A stretch of DNA of 64,000 nt from Aulosira sp. FACHB-615 (GCF_014698045.1 NZ_JACJSE010000011.1:135634-199633), one strand, 5' to 3'. Counted from the stretch's first letter, positions 1 through 9,122 are shown. Notes: generated by a model not told the origin, from the sequence alone. A program made the numbers and translations.

Positions 1-452
1 TCTAATACCCAATGGGAAGCACCTGCGGCGACTTCTGAAATCACAGCAATAATTTGAGATGCAGGAGTACCTTTAGGGAGATAGCCATTCACCCCAATTG
101 CCCTAATAGCAGCTAATATTTCTCGGTTTTGGACAGCACTCAGCAGTAAAATCGGTAAGTCTGGGTATGAAGTTTTTAGCAGGCGACAAAATTCTAAACC
201 TTGCAACTGACTGTCAAAAGAGCGAAGCTCCAAAGGAGTCGTTTTGCGATCGCTTCCTAAGTCCAAAACCACTAAATTTACTGCTTCTGGGTCTTGATTA
301 GTAAGTTCTGCTAGTATTTGCAAAGCTTCTGTCTCTGTTTCTACTTCTGCGACAACTTGCAAATTCAGCATTGCTTCCAAAGTTACCCGCAGTCCTAAAC
401 GGAAAATAGGGTCTTGGTCAACTAGTAATAATTTAAGAGGGCGATCGCTCAT
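1..452 (-). CDS. response regulator receiver protein, 3' part outside window
   Basis: The reverse strand from an ATG at 452 (a second in-frame ATG lies at 455) encodes about 150 residues beginning MSDRPLKLLLVDQDPIFRLG. This is a CheY-like receiver domain. The phospho-acceptor region reads VNLVVLDLGSD, followed by an insert, then LPILLLSA and GYLPKGTPASQI, with the conserved Lys. The start resembles cyanobacterial receiver proteins that carry a C-terminal DUF3685 domain, but that part would lie left of the window, so the output domain is unknown. The gene is divergent from the NACHT gene starting at 556, with about 100 bp between them. Confidence 0.8.
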   Translation of the reverse strand, partial: MSDRPLKLLLVDQDPIFRLGLRVTLEAMLNLQVVAEVETETEALQILAELTNQDPEAVNLVVLDLGSDRKTTPLELRSFDSQLQGLEFCRLLKTSYPDLPILLLSAVQNREILAAIRAIGVNGYLPKGTPASQIIAVISEVAAGASHWVL

Positions 453-555
453 CATTGACTCAGATACTAAGCAGCTTCCTACTCATTGTTACCTGTTTTC
501 GTCACCCAATAAATGAATCATAATGACATAGGCGGAGTCTTAGTTGTGTAATTAA

Positions 556-3500
556 ATGAACCTCAGTATCAGGCAATGGTTGGCAGAACGCCAGATTGAA
601 ATCAGTCAAATTCGAGAATTTTCCCTTGGTCAATTGGCGGGTGTAGCCTACCGCATTGTCCAAGATATGGAAGTTAAAAGCCTTGCACCACTTGATGTCT
701 GTACTTTAGCCGAGGTTTTAGAACTACCTCTGGGTTCTGTTTGGCAAGATATCAAGCTGATTGCGCGACTAACAGAAAGTTTGTTGCGTAGTCTCAGTGA
801 AAAAAAGGCCTTAAAACGTAACGAAGGCACATGGCTGGCGTTTCACATTGCTTATCTCTATGCTTTACATCAAATCATTCAACAAGAAGTCAGTCTGAAA
901 AAACCTTGGCTGAACCGAGCGATGATTTCCAGTCAAGGAGAAATTTTACAGGAAATTATTGGCAAACTCAGTCTGCAAGATGTACAACTCCAAGGATTAT
1001 TAAAAACTTTAACCCAGGGAAAGTTAACTGATACCCAAGCAGAACAAGCCTTATCTGTAGTGGCGGATTCTTTATTAGTGCAACAAATGAATAATGCTAC
1101 TATTGCTTGGTTAATTGCGAATGGTGCAGAAGATTTAGAAGCAAAATTATTAACCCAGCGTTTAACTCATTCCCTGAGTGGATATTTACTCAAAGTTGTG
1201 GCGGAAAATGCCCCACAACTGGCACAATTACAAAAATTTTTCCAATTAGGTTCTACAAGTAATATTGCTCCTTCTGAATCAGGTAATTTAGGCGCAGCTA
1301 AAAATTCATCTGTAGGGGATAAAATTGATTTATGTCGAGAAAATTATCGCGTATTTTTACTAAAAAATCTCAGCCAACCTTTATTTATCGAGTCTTTTGC
1401 CCTTAAGGATATTTATATTACCCTCAAAGGTTTAGTAGTAAATACTAATACTCCATCGGTTGATATCAAAAAATGGGCGCAAGAACAGTTAGCAGATAGT
1501 GAAAATATTGCTGTGATTGCGGCCGAACCAGGATATGGTAAAACTAGTTTCTGTCAAATTTGGGCAGCAGAAGTAGCCAGAGAACTTTATCCTAATTGGA
1601 TGCCGGTGATTATTCGCTTGCGGGATATTAAATATGGTCAAACTTTAGCAGAAACTTTGAATTCTGGTTTTGCTTTGAATGCTCAAACTAACTTAAGTAA
1701 TTGGTTAGAACAAGAACAACCGCGCTGTTTGTTACTGCTTGATGGTTTGGATGAATTACCTGCTGCTAATTTAGGGATAAGAGCCAAGACAATTTTTATT
1801 CAGCAGTTAATGGCGTTGCAAGCTAAAGGTAAACATAAAATTATTTTAACTAGTCGCAAAAATGCTTTAGAAGAAATTGAGCCAGATATCTTATCGCAGT
1901 TACCACAAATTATTATTCAACCATTAGAACAAGAACAATTAAAACAATGGTTTCAACAGTGGGCAATGTTACAGTCATTACCCGTTGCTCAAAATTTCTT
2001 TACCTTCTTAAAGCAATCTGGCTTATTTATCAGTAACTCCAAGTTTCCCGAACTTTCGGCTTTGGTACGTCAACCATTGTTGCTGTATTTACTAGGGATT
2101 TTACATCGTGATGCACTTATAGATGATGAAATTTGGCAATTAGCGCAATCACCTAGTACTACTAAAGTAGTGTGGGAAATTTATCATCGCCTGAGTCGTT
2201 GGTTATTAGGTTATCCGGTGACTGGCGGGATTAAAACCATGCTATTGCGTTCTGGTTCGGCTCACATTCATCGTACACAAGAAGCGATCGCCAATTTACT
2301 TTCTGGTTGTCATCCCCAAGATTTATTAAACCAAATCCAGGCGATCGCTCTCCAAATTTTACACAGCGATCGCTATCAAATTCATCTCACAGAAACTTCC
2401 CCTCCCCCTACCTTACCCGCTTTCTACTTCAAAACTTCCCCCGCAGCACTCAGCGAGAAGTTGCGTGCGGGGGTTTCCCCCGTTGAGCAAACTTCGGTGA
2501 CCCAACACTCAGCACTCCTCACAGAATTTTCTCACCCCAAATTAGGCGAATATCTCTGTGCAGAAGCTATTGCTTATCAACTAAAAATTCTTACCCAGCA
2601 GCAAAAAGATGACTACGGAATATTAATTTTTTCTCTTGATTCGCCGCAGAGTGTTGCTCAACATTTATATAAACTTCTTGGTTATGGTGTCCTCACTACA
2701 GAAATTAAGCAACTGGTAATTGAAACGTTACTACACCAGCCTCAAAGTGATTTTTCTTTAGATTTATTATTACAACGTCTAGAATTATTTTGGCGTGGTT
2801 ATTGTCAAGGTCGTTGGTTAAATGAAGGAATAGCGCATCAAGCTTGGAATTATTTTCACACACTCGGCAATCCCATAAATGTTGAGCAAATTAATGCCAG
2901 TGTAGGCATAAATGTATTTTTATTATTATCTGCTGGTTATCGCTTTACTAAAGTTGCTTTTTCTCCTTGTGGCAATCCGCAAAATGTTGCTGAATTCTAC
3001 CCAGAAGTTTTGACAATGCTAATGGGTAAAGCCGCGATTTTATCCCATTCTGTTTGGCTCAAACGCATTCTCCCCCAATCTTTAACTCAACTCAATCTCT
3101 CTGGCGCATCCTTGTTACAAGTGATGTTAGTTAAAGCCAATCTAGAGCAGACAAATTTGATTAATGCAAATTTAAGTTATGCCAATTTAACTAATGCAAA
3201 TTTAAGTTATGCCAATTTAACTAATGCAAATTTAAGTTATGCCAATTTAACTAATGCTGATTTAAGTTATGCCAATTTAACTGGTGCTAACTTGACTGGT
3301 GCTAATCTTAGCAGCATTAATCTGGAAAATGTCAATCTTGTCAATGCCTGCTTATTTGATGCCATTCTAACTGCTGCTGACCGCGAAATTGCCACGATGA
3401 ATGGTGCTGTATTCTCTTTAGAACAGTTCTACACCCTGAAAAAATTACTCTCACAGACATCTGTAATGAGTAGCAGCGACAGAGGCGATCAAACAGCAGC

Positions 3501-3636
3501 TTGGTTAAGCGATACCAACATCGGCACAATTGACGACTCACAAGCAGAACCAATTACTTCAGTTGGTTTATACGATGATGATGATGATGTAGAAGATGAA
3601 ACGGTATTTAGTGTGAATCCCAGCGATTATGATTGA
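556..3636 (+). CDS. NACHT-domain STAND NTPase with C-terminal pentapeptide repeats
   Basis: A 1026-residue protein. Residues 1-240 are a helical N-terminal region I do not recognise. The NTPase core follows, with Walker A EPGYGKTS (G326-S331) and Walker B CLLLLDGLDELP (Asp396), the usual LLLDGLDE form of NACHT. Residues about 842-930 are pentapeptide repeats of A(N/D)L form (NANLSYANLT), encoded by near-identical 30-bp units. The tail is very acidic (DDDDDVEDE). STAND NTPases of this type are signalling switches, often in defence or cell death, and pentapeptide repeats would form a right-handed beta-helix. No effector enzyme domain is evident. Residues about 633-646 derive from an inserted palindromic repeat. 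Target and trigger are unknown. Confidence 0.9.
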   Translation: MNLSIRQWLAERQIEISQIREFSLGQLAGVAYRIVQDMEVKSLAPLDVCTLAEVLELPLGSVWQDIKLIARLTESLLRSLSEKKALKRNEGTWLAFHIAYLYALHQIIQQEVSLKKPWLNRAMISSQGEILQEIIGKLSLQDVQLQGLLKTLTQGKLTDTQAEQALSVVADSLLVQQMNNATIAWLIANGAEDLEAKLLTQRLTHSLSGYLLKVVAENAPQLAQLQKFFQLGSTSNIAPSESGNLGAAKNSSVGDKIDLCRENYRVFLLKNLSQPLFIESFALKDIYITLKGLVVNTNTPSVDIKKWAQEQLADSENIAVIAAEPGYGKTSFCQIWAAEVARELYPNWMPVIIRLRDIKYGQTLAETLNSGFALNAQTNLSNWLEQEQPRCLLLLDGLDELPAANLGIRAKTIFIQQLMALQAKGKHKIILTSRKNALEEIEPDILSQLPQIIIQPLEQEQLKQWFQQWAMLQSLPVAQNFFTFLKQSGLFISNSKFPELSALVRQPLLLYLLGILHRDALIDDEIWQLAQSPSTTKVVWEIYHRLSRWLLGYPVTGGIKTMLLRSGSAHIHRTQEAIANLLSGCHPQDLLNQIQAIALQILHSDRYQIHLTETSPPPTLPAFYFKTSPAALSEKLRAGVSPVEQTSVTQHSALLTEFSHPKLGEYLCAEAIAYQLKILTQQQKDDYGILIFSLDSPQSVAQHLYKLLGYGVLTTEIKQLVIETLLHQPQSDFSLDLLLQRLELFWRGYCQGRWLNEGIAHQAWNYFHTLGNPINVEQINASVGINVFLLLSAGYRFTKVAFSPCGNPQNVAEFYPEVLTMLMGKAAILSHSVWLKRILPQSLTQLNLSGASLLQVMLVKANLEQTNLINANLSYANLTNANLSYANLTNANLSYANLTNADLSYANLTGANLTGANLSSINLENVNLVNACLFDAILTAADREIATMNGAVFSLEQFYTLKKLLSQTSVMSSSDRGDQTAAWLSDTNIGTIDDSQAEPITSVGLYDDDDDVEDETVFSVNPSDYD
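2453..2494. repeat. palindromic repeat embedded in frame in the NACHT gene
   Basis: This 42-bp segment, with a GCGGGGGTTTCCCCCG core, is close to the reverse complement of 28864-28905, which sits inside a non-coding mobile repeat. Here it is translated (residues about 633-646, containing EKLRAGVSPVEQ) without breaking the frame. The neighbouring codons (CACTCAGCACTC) also resemble intergenic repeat sequence. Confidence 0.7.
3162..3283. repeat. 30-bp tandem repeat encoding pentapeptide units
   Basis: About four copies of a 30-bp unit (ATTTAAGTTATGCCAATTTA plus CTAATGCAA) encode NANLSYANLT twice-five units. The middle copies are identical at the nucleotide level, which implies recent expansion or homogenisation. 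Confidence 0.9.
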
Positions 3637-3640
3637 TGTT

Positions 3641-3855
3641 AAAAAGTAAAAAGTAAAAAGGCAAAAGTAAAAAGGCAAAAGAAGTAAAAGAATAATGGTC
3701 ACAAGCCCACGCTAGGGAAGCTCAATTTTACCGTTTACCTTTTTACAGCACTTTTGAATTAAGTGAGGCACAGCACAAATAATAAGTAATGAGTAATAAG
3801 TAGTGAATATTAAGTAAATTCTTGACTCATTATTCATTACTCATTACTTTTTTCA
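3641..3855. repeat. heptamer-type tandem repeats in inverted arrangement
   Basis: The intergenic space holds runs of AAAAAGT/AAAAGGC, then AATAAGTAATGAGTAATAAGT, facing ATTCATTACTCATTACTTTT further right. The facing arms can form a long imperfect hairpin. It matches the short tandemly repeated repetitive (STRR) style of heterocystous cyanobacteria. No gene is visible. Confidence 0.6.
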
Positions 3856-3904
3856 ATCAGTTGCTGTACCTCATAAACATCAAATCTGCTGTAATTCTAC
3901 ATCT

Positions 3905-4354
3905 CTACACATCTTCTGATGGATGGCGATAGCCATAAAAGTTAATACTATATTCTGTAATTTTTACGCCCGTTTGTTGTTCAACTTGACGCAACAATTC
4001 TTCTGGCAATTCTATATGTACATCCAGAATTTGATTAGTATCGAGACAATTGACATGGCTGTGAGCATCGCTAATATTGCCATATAAGCGACCATCACAG
4101 TGTTCGATACATTCAATAATCCCTTGACTGGATAAAGCTTCTAGGTTTTGATATACAGAGGTATGACCAATGTCTTTGCCTTCTTGGTTGAGGCGATCGT
4201 AAATTTCTCTCGCAGATAGATGCTCATTTGCTTGCCACAGCAGTTCCAAAATAAAGCGGCGCTGGCGACTAACGCGCATACCCAGCGTTTGACACTGATC
4301 TAGCGCATCTTCTAGAGAGCGAATTGGTTTTTTAGCTATCGTTGGTTTTTCCAT
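3905..4354 (-). CDS. furC: Fur-family transcriptional regulator, FurC/PerR type
   Basis: A 149-residue protein, the usual length for the family. The winged helix spans residues about 20-90, with recognition segment HTSVYQNLEALSSQGII, followed by the metal-binding dimerisation domain (YGNISDAHSHVNCLD). There is no C-terminal CxxC pair of the structural zinc site found in Zur/FurB. Sequence and length resemble the FurC (PerR-like) regulator of Anabaena rather than FurA or FurB, and FurC is known for peroxide-responsive control. The assignment to FurC rests on recall of that sequence and was not checked by alignment. The gene stands alone, with no recognised operator. Confidence 0.85.
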   Translation of the reverse strand: MEKPTIAKKPIRSLEDALDQCQTLGMRVSRQRRFILELLWQANEHLSAREIYDRLNQEGKDIGHTSVYQNLEALSSQGIIECIEHCDGRLYGNISDAHSHVNCLDTNQILDVHIELPEELLRQVEQQTGVKITEYSINFYGYRHPSEDV

Positions 4355-4754
4355 ATTAGATTTCGCTAAGTATTCAGGAAAATTGTGATTTCCAGGTTTA
4401 TTTTTGTTTTTTGATATAAAAAAATATTATATGATGCTTTTTCTTTCTAACTGTGTTGTGGTTAGCGATCGCTCAATAAATCTCACTCTCTAACTACGGT
4501 ATTTACAGCTTGTTTAGGGTTGATTCATCGTCTTCCTCGCTAAAGCAAACTCATTACAACTTTAGCTTAAAATTCAAATTAATGTCTACCTTGGGATAGG
4601 AGCAGTTTATATGACGCAACATAATGCCGTTAAAGCGGACATCCTGCCCTATGTAAATAACTCATTTAGGTAAAATTTTTAATCTTCTTTTTGCAATTAA
4701 AATTGAGCTAAAAAAACTAGAAATCTTTCCTATATAAGGCTTTGAGCAATTACA
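4355..4754. other. intergenic region without recognised gene
   Basis: This AT-rich spacer separates the fur gene (reverse) from the small gene at 4825. It contains one HIP1-like GCGATCGC site and several A/T runs. I see no ORF or strong hairpin. Confidence 0.5.
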
Positions 4755-4786
4755 TAGACAAACATCGAAAAAAGAGCGAGTATAAT
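4755..4786 (+). promoter_or_regulatory. candidate promoter with TATAAT box
   Basis: A perfect TATAAT lies at 4781-4786, with a weak TAGACA at 4755-4760 and a long spacing of 20 bp. The box is only 2 nt from an ATG at 4789. If it is used, that ATG cannot be the normal start, which favours the ATG at 4825. Confidence 0.4.
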
Positions 4787-4824
4787 CGATGACTGACAAT
4801 TTAGTTATAGCTGAAAGGTTATCT

Positions 4825-5091
4825 ATGTCAGATCAATTTACGTTTACCGTTACCAATCAAACCGACCTAGCCATTACAGAGTTGTGGGTGTCTGTTGATG
4901 AAGATGAGTGGCTACCATTCACCTTGAGTGAAGAGGGGATTCCATCTGGTGAAACCGCAACAATTGTTTGGGCTGAATATACCAATGATTCACCTTGTGA
5001 ATGGTACATATCTGCTGTATTTGACGATGAATCAGAATCCGAATCAGCCTTATTTAACTTTTGTGAAGAACCAGATTTAACAATTGGTTGA
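4825..5091 (+). CDS. small acidic protein of unknown function
   Basis: An 88-residue protein starting MSDQFTFTVTNQTD. An in-frame ATG 36 bp upstream (4789) would give 100 residues, but it sits directly after a TATAAT box, whereas the ATG at 4825 has GAAAGG at suitable spacing. The product is strongly acidic (DEDEW, FDDESESES), with two Cys and alternating hydrophobic strands (FTFTVTNQTDLAITELWVSV) that suggest a small beta-sandwich. There is no signal peptide or membrane segment. I do not recognise the family. An inverted repeat of GAATTCAGGAGTCAG type follows (5095-5228) before azoR. Confidence 0.65.
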   Translation: MSDQFTFTVTNQTDLAITELWVSVDEDEWLPFTLSEEGIPSGETATIVWAEYTNDSPCEWYISAVFDDESESESALFNFCEEPDLTIG

Positions 5092-5249
5092 AGAAGAATT
5101 CAGGAGTCAGAATCAATGAGTGAAGGAGAAAGACCTGACCTCATTGAGGTTTAGTGTAGTATTTCACCATTTATTCGCATCTGCGTACATAATTTATGCT
5201 GAATTCTGACTCCTGACTCCTGAATTCTATTTTGATAAAACTTATACCT

Positions 5250-5873
5250 TTACCAACTAGCTACAGTCTGCGCGATCGCTTCTTTAGCAGCCGCTAATGA
5301 TTGTTGACGAGCATCATCACCTAAGTTGAGGCTGTCAGCATGGATAAATGTGACATCAGTTAGACCAATAAAACCCAAAATAGTGCGGAGATAAGGTTCT
5401 TGATAGTCGTAAGCTGCAAAGGGTGTACCTGGTGGAAAAGTTCCGCCACGAGAGGTAATAATTAACACTTTTTTGCTGCTATCCACTAAACCTTTATAGC
5501 CGTTCGCATCAATTCCAAAGGTACGACCAACACGCACAATTTGGTCAATATAAGCCTTGAAAGTAGAAGGAATATTCAAGTTATACATTGGTATACCAAA
5601 AACATAGCGATCGGCAGCCAAAAACTCATCAATTAAACTATCCGAAAGCTGAATCGCCTCCACTAGTTCGGGTGTGCGTGCATCAGGTGGTGTAAAAGCT
5701 GCTGCTATCCATAATTCATCTACATGGGGGACAGGATAATGACCCAAATCCCGGTAGGTAACTGTATTACCAGGGTGAGAATCTTTCCAGGATGTCACGA
5801 ACTCATAAGAGAGCGATCGCGAAATCGAACGTTCACCACGAGGACTAGAATCAATGTGTAGGATGTTTGCCAT
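5250..5873 (-). CDS. azoR: FMN-dependent NADH-azoreductase
   Basis: A 207-residue flavodoxin-like quinone/azo reductase. The N-terminal ILHIDSSPRGERSISRSLS is the FMN phosphate-binding loop of the AzoR family, and VFGIPMYNLNIPSTFKAYID is the conserved segment around the isoalloxazine ring, followed by SRGG. It should be a cytosolic dimer that uses NADH to reduce quinones and azo compounds. Length and motifs are normal. The gene is monocistronic; its start codon directly abuts a broken subtilase fragment on the opposite strand. Confidence 0.95.
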   Translation of the reverse strand: MANILHIDSSPRGERSISRSLSYEFVTSWKDSHPGNTVTYRDLGHYPVPHVDELWIAAAFTPPDARTPELVEAIQLSDSLIDEFLAADRYVFGIPMYNLNIPSTFKAYIDQIVRVGRTFGIDANGYKGLVDSSKKVLIITSRGGTFPPGTPFAAYDYQEPYLRTILGFIGLTDVTFIHADSLNLGDDARQQSLAAAKEAIAQTVASW

Positions 5874-5875
5874 AA

Positions 5876-6133
5876 ATAAAGCCTAAAAATTATTTGTTGT
5901 ACAAAGCAGATGCTAACAACAATGTAGTTGAAAGCAATGAAAACAATAATATTGTTGCTAAAGCGATCGCACTCCAGAATAGTTTTAGTTCAATGAATGG
6001 TTATGGTTTGATTAATGCAGCCGCAGCCGTCGCTCAAACTTTAGGTCAAACGAGCTTTGCAGATGTACCTGACTTGAGAGGTCGCAATTGGGGTACAGAC
6101 CTGATCAAAGCATTACTAAAACTAATCTGGTAA
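5876..6133 (+). pseudogene. remnant of a subtilase-type protein with CARDB-like segment
   Basis: The open frame has no ATG and is closed by a stop at 5873. It reads LYKADANNNVVESNENNN, like the end of a CARDB domain, then NGYGLINAAAAVAQ and FADVPDLRGRNWGTDLIKA. The latter two segments are typical of secreted cyanobacterial S8 peptidases. The frame then ends in an unrelated stop, and no catalytic motif remains. This is most likely a decayed internal fragment left by a deletion whose left edge is the azoR start. Confidence 0.6.
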
Positions 6134-6242
6134 TCGCCGCAGTTATCCAGGTGATCAAACCTCCTCTTCGAGTTAGAAACATGCTGAATCGTTTAGTTGG
6201 TGTAAGGTTGACGCAGGCGTATATTACCAACCACAGAGGCTA

Positions 6243-6263
6243 ATTACCAATATATTTGGTAAT
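6243..6263. promoter_or_regulatory. inverted repeat upstream of ilvD
   Basis: ATTACCAA and TTGGTAAT form an 8-bp perfect dyad with a 5-bp AT spacer, about 145 bp before ilvD. A second ATTACCAA lies just upstream near 6223. It could be an operator or the end of a decayed mobile repeat. Confidence 0.35.
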
Positions 6264-6405
6264 AAAATCTTGACAAAACACTGTGGTGGAAATTCGGAAA
6301 TAAATAAATGATCAACACTGAGGTTAATACTCTTGTGTGCTGCGTTGGCATGAGAAAATCAGATAATACGATCGCAATACAAGCGATAAAGTCAAAGGAA
6401 GAAAG

Positions 6406-8097
6406 ATGTCGGATAATTTGAGAAGCCGGGTTGTAACACAGGGTGTACAGCGATCGCCAAATCGAGCGATGCTCCGGGCTGTTGGGTTTGAAGATGCCGA
6501 TTTTAACAAGGCAATTGTCGGTATTGCCAATGGTTACAGCACTATTACCCCTTGCAATATGGGGATAAACAAATTGGCACAAAGGGCAGAAGCTGGTATT
6601 AAAATTGCTGGAGCTATGCCGCAAATTTTCGGAACAATTACCATCAGTGATGGTATTTCGATGGGAACGGAAGGGATGAAATATTCCCTGGTATCAAGAG
6701 AAGTGATTGCCGATTCCATTGAAACAGCTTGTACTGGACAAAGCATGGATGGCGTATTGGCCATTGGTGGTTGTGATAAAAATATGCCAGGGGCAATGCT
6801 GGCGATCGCCCGGATGAATATTCCCGCGATTTTTGTCTACGGTGGTACAATCAAACCCGGACACTACAACGGTCGTGATTTAACTGTAGTCAGTTCCTTT
6901 GAAGCGGTGGGACAATACAGTGCTGGCAAAATTGACGAAACTGAATTAACAGCCGTTGAACAAAACGCTTGTCCGGGTGCGGGTTCCTGCGGCGGGATGT
7001 TTACAGCTAACACCATGTCTTCGGCATTTGAAGCAATGGGGATGAGTTTACCTTATTCTTCCACAATGGCCGCCGAAGATGCCGAAAAAGCCGACAGTAC
7101 AGAAAAATCTGCGTTGGTGTTAGTCGAAGCAATTCGCAAGCAATTATTACCACGCCAAATTATCACCCGTAAATCTATAGAAAATGCTATTGCGGTAATT
7201 ATGGCAGTTGGCGGTTCCACTAATGCAGTATTGCATTTTTTGGCGATCGCCAGTGCGGCTGGTGTGGAATTGACCATCGATGACTTTGAAACTATCCGTG
7301 GTCGAGTACCTGTGTTGTGCGATTTAAAACCCAGTGGTAGATACGTCGCTACAGATTTACACAAAGCTGGCGGTATTCCTCAAGTCATGAAAATGCTGCT
7401 GGTACATGATTTGCTACATAGTGACTGTATTACCATCACAGGTCAAACCATTGCCGAAGTTCTTGCCGATGTGCCGAATGAACCCAGCCCTGACCAAGAT
7501 GTGATTCGTCCTTGGGATAAACCGATGTATGCTCAAGGTCACTTGGCAGTTCTCAAAGGTAATCTGGCTACGGAAGGCGCTGTGGCGAAAATTACCGGGG
7601 TGAAAAAACCAGTCATCACTGGCCCAGCTAGAGTATTTGAATCGGAAGAATCTTGCTTAGATGCAATTCTGGCAGGCAAAATCAAAGCTGGTGATGTGAT
7701 TGTGATTCGTTACGAAGGCCCCAAAGGCGGCCCAGGAATGCGGGAAATGTTGGCTCCCACCTCCGCAATTATTGGTGCTGGCTTGGGTGATGCTGTCGGA
7801 TTAATTACCGATGGCAGATTCTCCGGGGGGACTTACGGGATGGTAGTTGGTCACGTTGCACCAGAAGCAGCTGTGGGTGGAGCGATCGCCTTAGTCGAAG
7901 AAGGTGATACTATCACCATTGATGCACCATCACGGCTATTGCAGTTGAATATTTCTGATGAAGAATTAGCCAGTCGCCGTGCTAATTGGCAACCCCGCCC
8001 ACCTCGTTACACTAAAGGCGTATTGGCGAAATATGCCAAGTTGGTATCTTCCAGCAGCCTTGGTGCAGTGACAGACTTAGGCTTATTTGATAGTTAA
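6406..8097 (+). CDS. ilvD: dihydroxy-acid dehydratase
   Basis: A 563-residue enzyme that converts 2,3-dihydroxy-isovalerate or -methylvalerate to the 2-oxo acids in valine/isoleucine synthesis. The three iron-sulphur cysteine motifs are present (TPCNMG, GGCDKNMPG, PGAGSCGGMFTANTM). C-terminal segments DGRFSGGTYGMVVGHVAPEA and GPKGGPGMREML are characteristic. Length is normal. The chosen start (MSDNLRSRVV) has GGAAGAAAG upstream. It is monocistronic; the other branched-chain gene here, leuA, is about 52 kb away. Confidence 0.97.
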   Translation: MSDNLRSRVVTQGVQRSPNRAMLRAVGFEDADFNKAIVGIANGYSTITPCNMGINKLAQRAEAGIKIAGAMPQIFGTITISDGISMGTEGMKYSLVSREVIADSIETACTGQSMDGVLAIGGCDKNMPGAMLAIARMNIPAIFVYGGTIKPGHYNGRDLTVVSSFEAVGQYSAGKIDETELTAVEQNACPGAGSCGGMFTANTMSSAFEAMGMSLPYSSTMAAEDAEKADSTEKSALVLVEAIRKQLLPRQIITRKSIENAIAVIMAVGGSTNAVLHFLAIASAAGVELTIDDFETIRGRVPVLCDLKPSGRYVATDLHKAGGIPQVMKMLLVHDLLHSDCITITGQTIAEVLADVPNEPSPDQDVIRPWDKPMYAQGHLAVLKGNLATEGAVAKITGVKKPVITGPARVFESEESCLDAILAGKIKAGDVIVIRYEGPKGGPGMREMLAPTSAIIGAGLGDAVGLITDGRFSGGTYGMVVGHVAPEAAVGGAIALVEEGDTITIDAPSRLLQLNISDEELASRRANWQPRPPRYTKGVLAKYAKLVSSSSLGAVTDLGLFDS

Positions 8098-8103
8098 TCA
8101 ACC

Positions 8104-8146
8104 GCAGATAGACGCAGATAAATAAACATAATCTCTGCGTCTCTGC
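8104..8146. terminator. imperfect hairpin after ilvD
   Basis: GCAGATAGACGCAGAT faces ATCTCTGCGTCTCTGC within 10 bp of the ilvD stop. There is no strong T-run. The same type of sequence (CCGCAGATAAACGCAGATAA) recurs near 43590, so it may be a dispersed repeat serving as a transcription end. Confidence 0.4.
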
Positions 8147-8195
8147 AAAATTGGATGAACGAGCTTGATTCTGATAGATATTGATATGTGCGCCT

Positions 8196-8795
8196 TTAAA
8201 TTGTTTCAGCAAGCCAATTACTATAATCGGCATAATGTTGGTAGAGGTTATCTATATTATTGATGTCAAAACTGTTGAAAGCCTTACCATCAGTCCCATG
8301 TAATCGTTGAACAAACTCGATAAAAGAACCATAGGGATTACTAGGAGCAACAAACATCTGCTTGAGTAACGCACCAGACTCATCACTGTATGATAATACT
8401 GGTGTCATAAACTTCCACCCTAATTCTTCCATTTGGTGATGTAGTTCCTCCATATCAGCTTCTGGATCGATGTTGTAAGCAGTATGCTGAATCCCTTCAC
8501 CATAGAGATTGATAAACTTATTAATTGGTGAATTAGGATCTTCACTTACCGATAACCCAGTCATAGTTGCCCACGGATACTCGGCACTGATGCCACTAAC
8601 TAAGGCAATGTGAGTAGCGGGAAAACACACAGTCTTAAGCCTCATATGTTCATTGAAACCAAGCAAACTCCATTTTGAGAGGAACCTCTGTTCATCTTCA
8701 AATGACGCAACATAAGTAATATGGTCAATATGTCGAATACTTTGAAGGATATCACTTGTATTCTTTTCAGGTAAAACAACTGAGTTTGGTATCAT
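8196..8795 (-). CDS. VOC-superfamily dioxygenase-like protein, HPPD-related
   Basis: A 199-residue protein of vicinal-oxygen-chelate fold. The likely metal ligands of the 4-hydroxyphenylpyruvate dioxygenase catalytic half are conserved: His25 (RHIDHITY), His104 (GIQHTAYN) and Glu160 (FIEFVQR). HPPD itself is about 350 residues with two domains, so this is a single-domain relative. Its substrate is unknown. It lies downstream of a PaaK-like CoA ligase on the same strand, 625 bp apart with a mobile repeat between. A shared role in aromatic-acid metabolism is plausible but is inference. Confidence 0.75.
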   Translation of the reverse strand: MIPNSVVLPEKNTSDILQSIRHIDHITYVASFEDEQRFLSKWSLLGFNEHMRLKTVCFPATHIALVSGISAEYPWATMTGLSVSEDPNSPINKFINLYGEGIQHTAYNIDPEADMEELHHQMEELGWKFMTPVLSYSDESGALLKQMFVAPSNPYGSFIEFVQRLHGTDGKAFNSFDINNIDNLYQHYADYSNWLAETI

Positions 8796-9122
8796 AATTC
8801 CAATTTTCTGCTAACACTCTTAATTTGCCTAATATCAAATTTTTCCTATCTATTAAAAGCTAGAACAAGTAACAAAGGCTTGATTAATTATTTCTGATAT
8901 TTGCTACTGCTTATAGATAGAAATTATGCTGTTTTGTTTTCGTCTTTGTTACTCTAAATTTTTTAGAGCTTATAACCTCATACTTGATATTTTTTAAACT
9001 CTCAAACTTTTAATAACGATGCAAGGAAAGTTAAGACAGTTAAGAAATTTTGTATCAAAGCATAAAAGCAATTTATATATTTTTTAGAATTTATAGTTTT
9101 TACTTATTAAAATAAATTAATT
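8796..9122. other. AT-rich intergenic region
   Basis: Very AT-rich spacer between the PaaK-like and VOC genes, without a plausible ORF. The only feature I see is the mobile repeat that starts at 9123. Confidence 0.5.

Noticed and set aside
6244..6850. Several reverse ORFs over the ilvD start
   Set aside because: Antisense shadows of ilvD without family features or ribosome-binding sites.
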